Assembly: GCF_030272615.1 (NCBI RefSeq)
Contig: NC_081414.1
Coordinates: 911,407,009 to 911,467,008 of the forward strand
Length of the DNA stretch: 60,000 nucleotides
Source: Cryptomeria japonica
Taxonomy: Eukaryota; Streptophyta; Pinopsida; Cupressales; Cupressaceae
Reading direction: 5' to 3'
Shown piece after piece: positions 55,215 to 60,000 of the stretch. The notes under the pieces are model-generated. The model did no database searches. It saw only the letters and a program-made list of their open reading frames with translations, and was not told where the DNA came from. The stretch's first letter is position 1, and every line of letters starts with the position of its first letter. The translations under genes were made by a program, and so were the position numbers.

Positions 55215-55955
55215 TGGAGCTTGGGGAATTTGTTGAGATGTTTAGCTGGAGATAAAACCGGAAGTTGGGATTTGATTCTTGCACAAGCAAAGTTTGCCTA
55301 CAATAATTCAGTAAATAAGAGTACCAGAAGAACACCTTTTGAGATTGTTACTAGAGTGCATCCTAGAGGTATATCAGAATTAAGAGATATTAGCAGTGAA
55401 GACCGGAGAAGTTCAGAAGCAGAAGACTTTGACATGGCAACCTTACATATTCAGGTTAAGCAGAATTTGGAGGACATGAACAACAAGTATAAGGAGAAGG
55501 CAGATGAGAAGAGGAGACATAAGGAATTTGAAGTTGGTGATGAAGTGATGGTATATCTGAGAAAAGAGAGATTCCCGGTTGAAACTTATAACAAATTCTA
55601 GATGAGGAAGTCTGGACCTTGCAAAAATTTGAGGAAGTTCAGTTCTGGAAATGCATATGAAGTGTAGTTACCAGAGAGTCTAAGTATTTCACATGTGTTT
55701 AACATTGCAGATCTTCATGAGTATCATGAACCAGAATTCAGTGAAGGTAGTATTGCAAACTTGGAGAAATAGTTGCCCCAGAAGGAACCAGATCAGATTG
55801 AAGACATTTTGGACAGTAGGATTGGGTGTAGTACCCGAATCAGTCAGTATAAGGAGTATCTTGTAAAGTGGAAGGACGTACCAGTTGAAGATTCATCTTG
55901 GATTTCTCAAGAAGAGGTAGACCGTCTTGGTTTCTCTCTGACCCTAGCAAAGTGA
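55215..55955 (+). pseudogene. pol: Integrase C-terminus and chromodomain of old chromovirus
   Basis: This continues from 51087 with WSLGNLLRCLAGDKTGSWD, the integrase C-terminal region ILAQAKFAYNNSVNKSTRRT, and KEFEVGDEVMVYLRKERFP. A TAG at 55599 and further changes follow. The chromodomain is recognisable at about 55800-55940 (DILDSR...EYLVKWKDVP...SSWI), ending at TGA 55953-55955. The chromodomain places the element among chromoviruses, whose integrase tail is thought to guide insertion to modified chromatin. Confidence 0.87.
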
Positions 55956-55986
55956 GAGACTCACTTTTTCAATAACCTCGGATGTC

Positions 55987-56798
55987 TGATGCAGGGGCAT
56001 CCTCGGTTCATGGCAATCTTGCATCAACCAAAAATATTTTCTTTATGTTTTGCTTTCTGTTTGCAGTTTCAACATTTCTTTATGTGTGTACCGGTTTTGG
56101 CTCACCGGATCTTGTGGAGTTGGATTCTACTTGAAGACTTGATCATCTTTCTTATTTCCAAACCGCATTGCATTTGGATCATTTTCCGACAAGTTATTGT
56201 TATCGGTTTCCTTGATAGTTTCATGTTATCGGTTGACAGTTTCTTGTTACCGGTTGCCTGGACCTATTCTGGTGATCTACCAGAACCCCTTCCAAAGCTT
56301 GCAGAGCCTTGAGCGTTGATTATGATGTTCCTTGGCGGGTGGCCAACCTTTTTCCGTGATCTATATTTCATCCTTTGGATTTTTTGGAGGAATTTCTCGG
56401 CGGAGGCCGACCTTGTTGTTTTACATGTTAGGTCTTGTTCTTTGGGTTTTGATCTCTTTTTGGGTTGACCGGATCCCCTTGGATCATATATATAATTGTA
56501 ATTGTGCATTAGAATGTATCAATTGAAGAATCAAGTAACTAGACTGAGCATAAAAGATAGATCTTGAGATTTAAAGTCCCGGTTGTGACCTATTATGTAC
56601 TTTGAGCATGTTTTAGCAGGCCTGTGAGCTAAATACGGCAACCTGGTTGTTACCGGTTGCTTGTAATCAGTTTTTCATGAAATAATTCGATCTGTTCTGC
56701 ATTTCTTCCATTGTATCTTTGTGTTTTCGTTGTGTTTACTCTTGCTAACCAGTCTGGATTGATCTCTTTGAGGTCCCTCCTAACCGGTGCCTGCTTCA
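55987..56798 (+). repeat. 3' LTR of old chromovirus
   Basis: TGATGCAGGGGCATCC ... GCCTGCTTCA. It matches 42205-42991 along its length with scattered substitutions and small indels. Confidence 0.9.
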
Positions 56799-56803
56799 CT
56801 CCC

Positions 56804-58633
56804 AATACACAACCTAAATTAAAAGCCCCCCTATTTTTGTCAAATATTGTATTTTTTCATAGTCCGAATTAAAAAACCCCCTATTTTTCACTGATAGGCA
56901 ATATATTGTACCCTCATTTTTGGGATATTAAACCCCCCAATATGAATGCATGTGGTATAATATTACCTAGCCAATGAAGCCCCTATAAGGTATACCTTTT
57001 TACCAAGTATCTTTGCCTAATGATACTTAAGCAGCTTATTGTACAAAACTATCCTAAGGTCAATCTCAAATTGGCATTAAAGATTTGATATGACCTACTA
57101 CCTCTATCCTTACTTTTTACTTCAAAACTTTAAATGAAAACTTCTTAACTGAAATTATGAGATTATAGATATATGATTAAAACCAGTGCCTTCTTTGTCT
57201 ATATTGTATCTTGGTCACACCACACAACAACGTAGCAGTCTGAAAATAATGAAATGACTACAGTTGCAGAAAAAATTGAACAACCTTTGATTTCTTAGCA
57301 CCAAAATAACAAGCTCGAATTGAAAAGCATCCACAATACTTCTTAACACAACATAGGATTTGAAAACAAACTAGTATGTATATTAGCATAAATTTGAAAG
57401 TATATATTTTCATCATGTCTTGCATAGTGTAAATGATCTTCCTTTTATAAGGAGAGATTAAACACATATGAAACATCATATCTTTTAGAAATAAAACAAA
57501 AATTAGTTGCATGATGTAACTAACCAAACAAGTCTTCTAATGATTTAAAAGAAACAAATTCACAGCCCCTAAGTGGTCTACATATTCCTTCTCTCTATAG
57601 GTAGTGATGTTTGATTAGTCTGCTTTGGTTGAAATGTCTATAATGATCTTTCGCAGAGCGCTTCTATTGTGCAACATTAATGTCGTCTACGACGATTAAT
57701 GCTTCAATAGATTTTGAAATTTGAATTTGTTGTCATGAAGGATGCACCCGCTTGTGCTAACCAAATCAATACCGGTACTAATGCAATCATGTGCAACATG
57801 GAAATGAATCTCGAGTCGTGGGTGAAATTAGAATGAGAAATAAATCTCTGGGTTATGGGCCGGCTCCCTTTGAATAACTCCTAAAACTAATGATGGGTGT
57901 AGAAAAGAGTAAGAAATGATTGGAAAAGTTGAAAATTGAAACTATTCTAGGAGGTGATGCACCAAACTATGATGATGAAACTAGCCATAACTCACAAAAA
58001 ACTATCAGAACTCTACTCACACAAAGCAATTATCTTTTCAATCACAAAAATGATTCCTAGAAAGGTTAAGAAATCAGTAAACTTGGAAGGAAAACTAGTT
58101 TCACAACACAAATTAACTGAAAACCTGCAACACAAACTAAGACCTGTGATTTAATGAAAAGAAATGATGCATGCACATTAAAGAGATGGAAGCTTCAAGG
58201 TTTCAGAATGAAACACAAAAAATATTTCTATCAAATCTGTCATGGACATACACAATTGCAAAGACAAACTCATGAAATTCTGTAAATAAAAGGAGTTTTT
58301 TTTCAAATAATAGAACCGAAAAATTGTTGTAAATCTCTCTATATCAATGAATGAGTTACAAATCTTTGAAAATCCTCTTAAGGCAAGAGAATCACAAAGG
58401 AAAGAACTAAGAGGAAAACTAACAAGTTTTCCTCTATATACAAAAGATCTAGGGTATGCAAACCCTAATCAAGATCTGCACTCTCCAAAAAGCCAACCGA
58501 AGTCTAAAATCCAAGCTTAGAAGAAAAGCCTCCAAAAAAGGTGTCAAAACTACATGAAAAGATGCCATATCACTGTCAATATGTCCTCATGTGAATACTC
58601 AACAAAAAAGACCCCTAAAATCAGGCCCCAAAC
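56804..58633. other. DNA without recognised genes
   Basis: 56830-56960 has AACCCCCCTATTTTT repeats. The minus strand at 58620-58320 looks promoter- or LTR-like (GTATATAGAGGAAAAC near 58435) but has no defined ends. No coding motif is seen. Confidence 0.4.
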
Positions 58634-59601
58634 TGTTGATAACTGTCTCATATCCACTCTGTTTTGCTAATGCAATATGTCTTTCTATTTTATGCATGAG
58701 TGTGTAATAAAGAGAATTTTAAAATAAATATTAAAGTCGAGTCAACATGACTTTCACTTTTAATATATATTATGTATCTATAATTTCATCCCTTATTATA
58801 TTTATATAATAAATATTAAAAGTGATTTATAATGATATCACTATAATATCTATTTTATAACTCTTCAATTATGCTTACATGCATAAGATAGAAAGAAAGA
58901 ATATCTTTTAAGTGCAACTATTAAATTAATTATTTTATTTAAATAAATAGAAGTATGTAAATAAAGATTTAAATAATCTTCATATTGCTATATCTTTTAC
59001 TTCTATTTATGTAAATAAAAATAATTAATAATTTACTATTATATTTATTATATTAGTAATGGCATATATTTTACTTATTTCTAATACCATTATTAATATA
59101 TTAAATATAATCATAATAATTCAAGGTATTTTATTATTTGCACTTTAAAAAGAACTGGGTTTTAAGCCCCCTCGGCTGCCACAAACTAGGACTTAATTCC
59201 GTGTGGGGGAGCACACGGGTCGCCTAGCTAATCAACAAGAAAAAGAATTAAACCCCATAAAAATGTTAGAGTAAAATGTTTTATTTACTTGATTAATTAA
59301 TTAAGTCACATTTTTTTTCACTTAAGCTAAATTTAGGAAGCTATTTTAGGCATTTAATAATTATTTTATTTCATGAATTCAACCCTTAGAGTTTGCTTTA
59401 GGGTTTTGATCGCCTTTATTAAAGGATTGATCTCATTGTAATTATTCATTCTGGCAAGTTAATTCAATTCTGATTGTTCTTGCAATTGTCTCCAATTATT
59501 CTTGCACTCTCTTGTTTGTAGGTTTTCTCTTGTACATGGCAGGTATTTGGATGCAGGTGATTATTAGGCACTGTGGAATTCATCAATCATGAATTCTAAC
59601 A
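58634..59601 (+). repeat. 5' LTR of a retrotransposon running off the right edge
   Basis: The right end is firm: GAATTCTAACA at 59591-59601 is followed directly by a primer site. The left end is proposed at TGTTGATAACTGTCTC on TG...CA grounds only. It is AT-rich, with a CCCCTCGGCTGCC...GGGGGAGCACACGGG block at 59168-59220. The 3' LTR is outside the window. Confidence 0.7.
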
Positions 59602-59613
59602 TGGTATCAGAGC
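59602..59613 (+). promoter_or_regulatory. Primer-binding site (initiator Met tRNA)
   Basis: TGGTATCAGAGC immediately after the LTR end. The rest of the window (to 60000) is leader without a supported gene. Confidence 0.9.
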
Positions 59614-60000
59614 TCCAGACTTGATGCACCCTGTTCATCAAATTTGAGATTTTCCTTACAACAAGGTTTTTTGTGCATCTTGGATCAATTTGAATCTCAA
59701 AATTAGATCTGTGAGGGTTTGAAAATTCAGCCTTTTATGTGATCCAAGGGGGAACGTATTTTTTGGAGCAATTTAGGCCCAAAAGGACACCACGGTTGGC
59801 TTTAGGAGGCCGATTCCACGAATTTTGATATATAATTTGATATATTTCGACATCAGAAGCATAGGAGGCAATTTTTTTTTGTTTTTTGGGTTATACAGTC
59901 TGTACCGTATAGCCCTGTCAAAAAAATTAAATTAAATTATTTTTTGGCAGTTACTGACAGGCCGTCTGTACAGAAAACCCATAGTGGTTTGTAAACCGCT

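Larger units (their letters stand above)
42205..56798 (+). mobile_element. Old Ty3/Gypsy chromovirus split by nested elements
   Basis: LTRs at 42205-42991 and 55987-56798 bracket gag, protease/RT/RNase H, integrase and chromodomain segments in order. The flanks CTTCC (42200-42204) and CTCCC (56799-56803) are a target duplication with one change. Two insertions (45553-50447 and 51088-55209) account for 9.0 kb, leaving an original element of about 5.6 kb. LTR divergence is many times that of the 7.6 kb element, and the 3' LTR has a 15-bp insertion near 56045. Confidence 0.9.

Overview
This is nuclear DNA of a seed plant, and I read it as a large, transposon-rich gymnosperm (probably conifer) genome. 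That inference rests on the window being almost entirely nested LTR retrotransposons of several ages, initiator-Met-tRNA primer sites, chromodomain Ty3/Gypsy elements, Ty1/Copia remnants, a hAT relic, and only one recognisable host gene, split by long introns.

Region 1-24260 is a nest of insertions. An old LTR element on the minus strand (here X) has its primer site at 14431-14442 and a long repetitive non-coding leader (about 1460-4049 and 13906-14430). Into the leader went LTR-like element A (4055-13900, TSD CGACC), and into A went a related longer copy, B (6845 to about 13150). Into X's LTR went an internally deleted hAT transposon (14457-19019, 8-bp TSD GGTAAATG), and into the hAT went a 3.4 kb relative of A, copy C (15000-18382, TSD CAGCC). 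A fourth partial relative, D, opens the window (about 120-1240). The A/B/C family shares an architecture: a copy-specific short-repeat array, a first TATA box, an intron-like stretch ending in a 3' splice site, an exon-like block, a second TATA box, and a conserved TG...CA-type end. Copy B carries a decayed reading frame of about 1,030 codons in the exon position, for an unrecognised protein. This is the strongest candidate here for something undescribed. To the right lie a Copia gag/protease/integrase relic (19140-20172), then an LTR-like region with an array of GGAAC palindromes, itself split by a 2.1 kb insertion (20850-22973, TSD GGAAC).

Region 24260-41160 is AT-rich and holds the host gene. 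Two exons at 37092-37158 and 37895-37986 encode the C-terminus of an ERGIC3/Erv46-like ER-Golgi cargo receptor. Upstream, probably within its long intron if the gene extends left, is a nearly pristine chromovirus (28275-35895, TSD TATAA): both LTRs are 1,389 bp with three differences seen, and gag and pol share one frame broken by a single UAG.

Region 41160-56798 is a second nest. An old chromovirus (42205-56798) was hit by a non-autonomous Copia element on the minus strand (45553-50447) and by a second LTR-type insertion (51088-55209, TSD TTAAC), which carries a third inside it. The old element's frame resumes on both sides of the second insertion. From 56799 to 58630 I see no gene. The window ends in the 5' LTR (about 58634-59601) and primer site of another retrotransposon that runs off the right edge.
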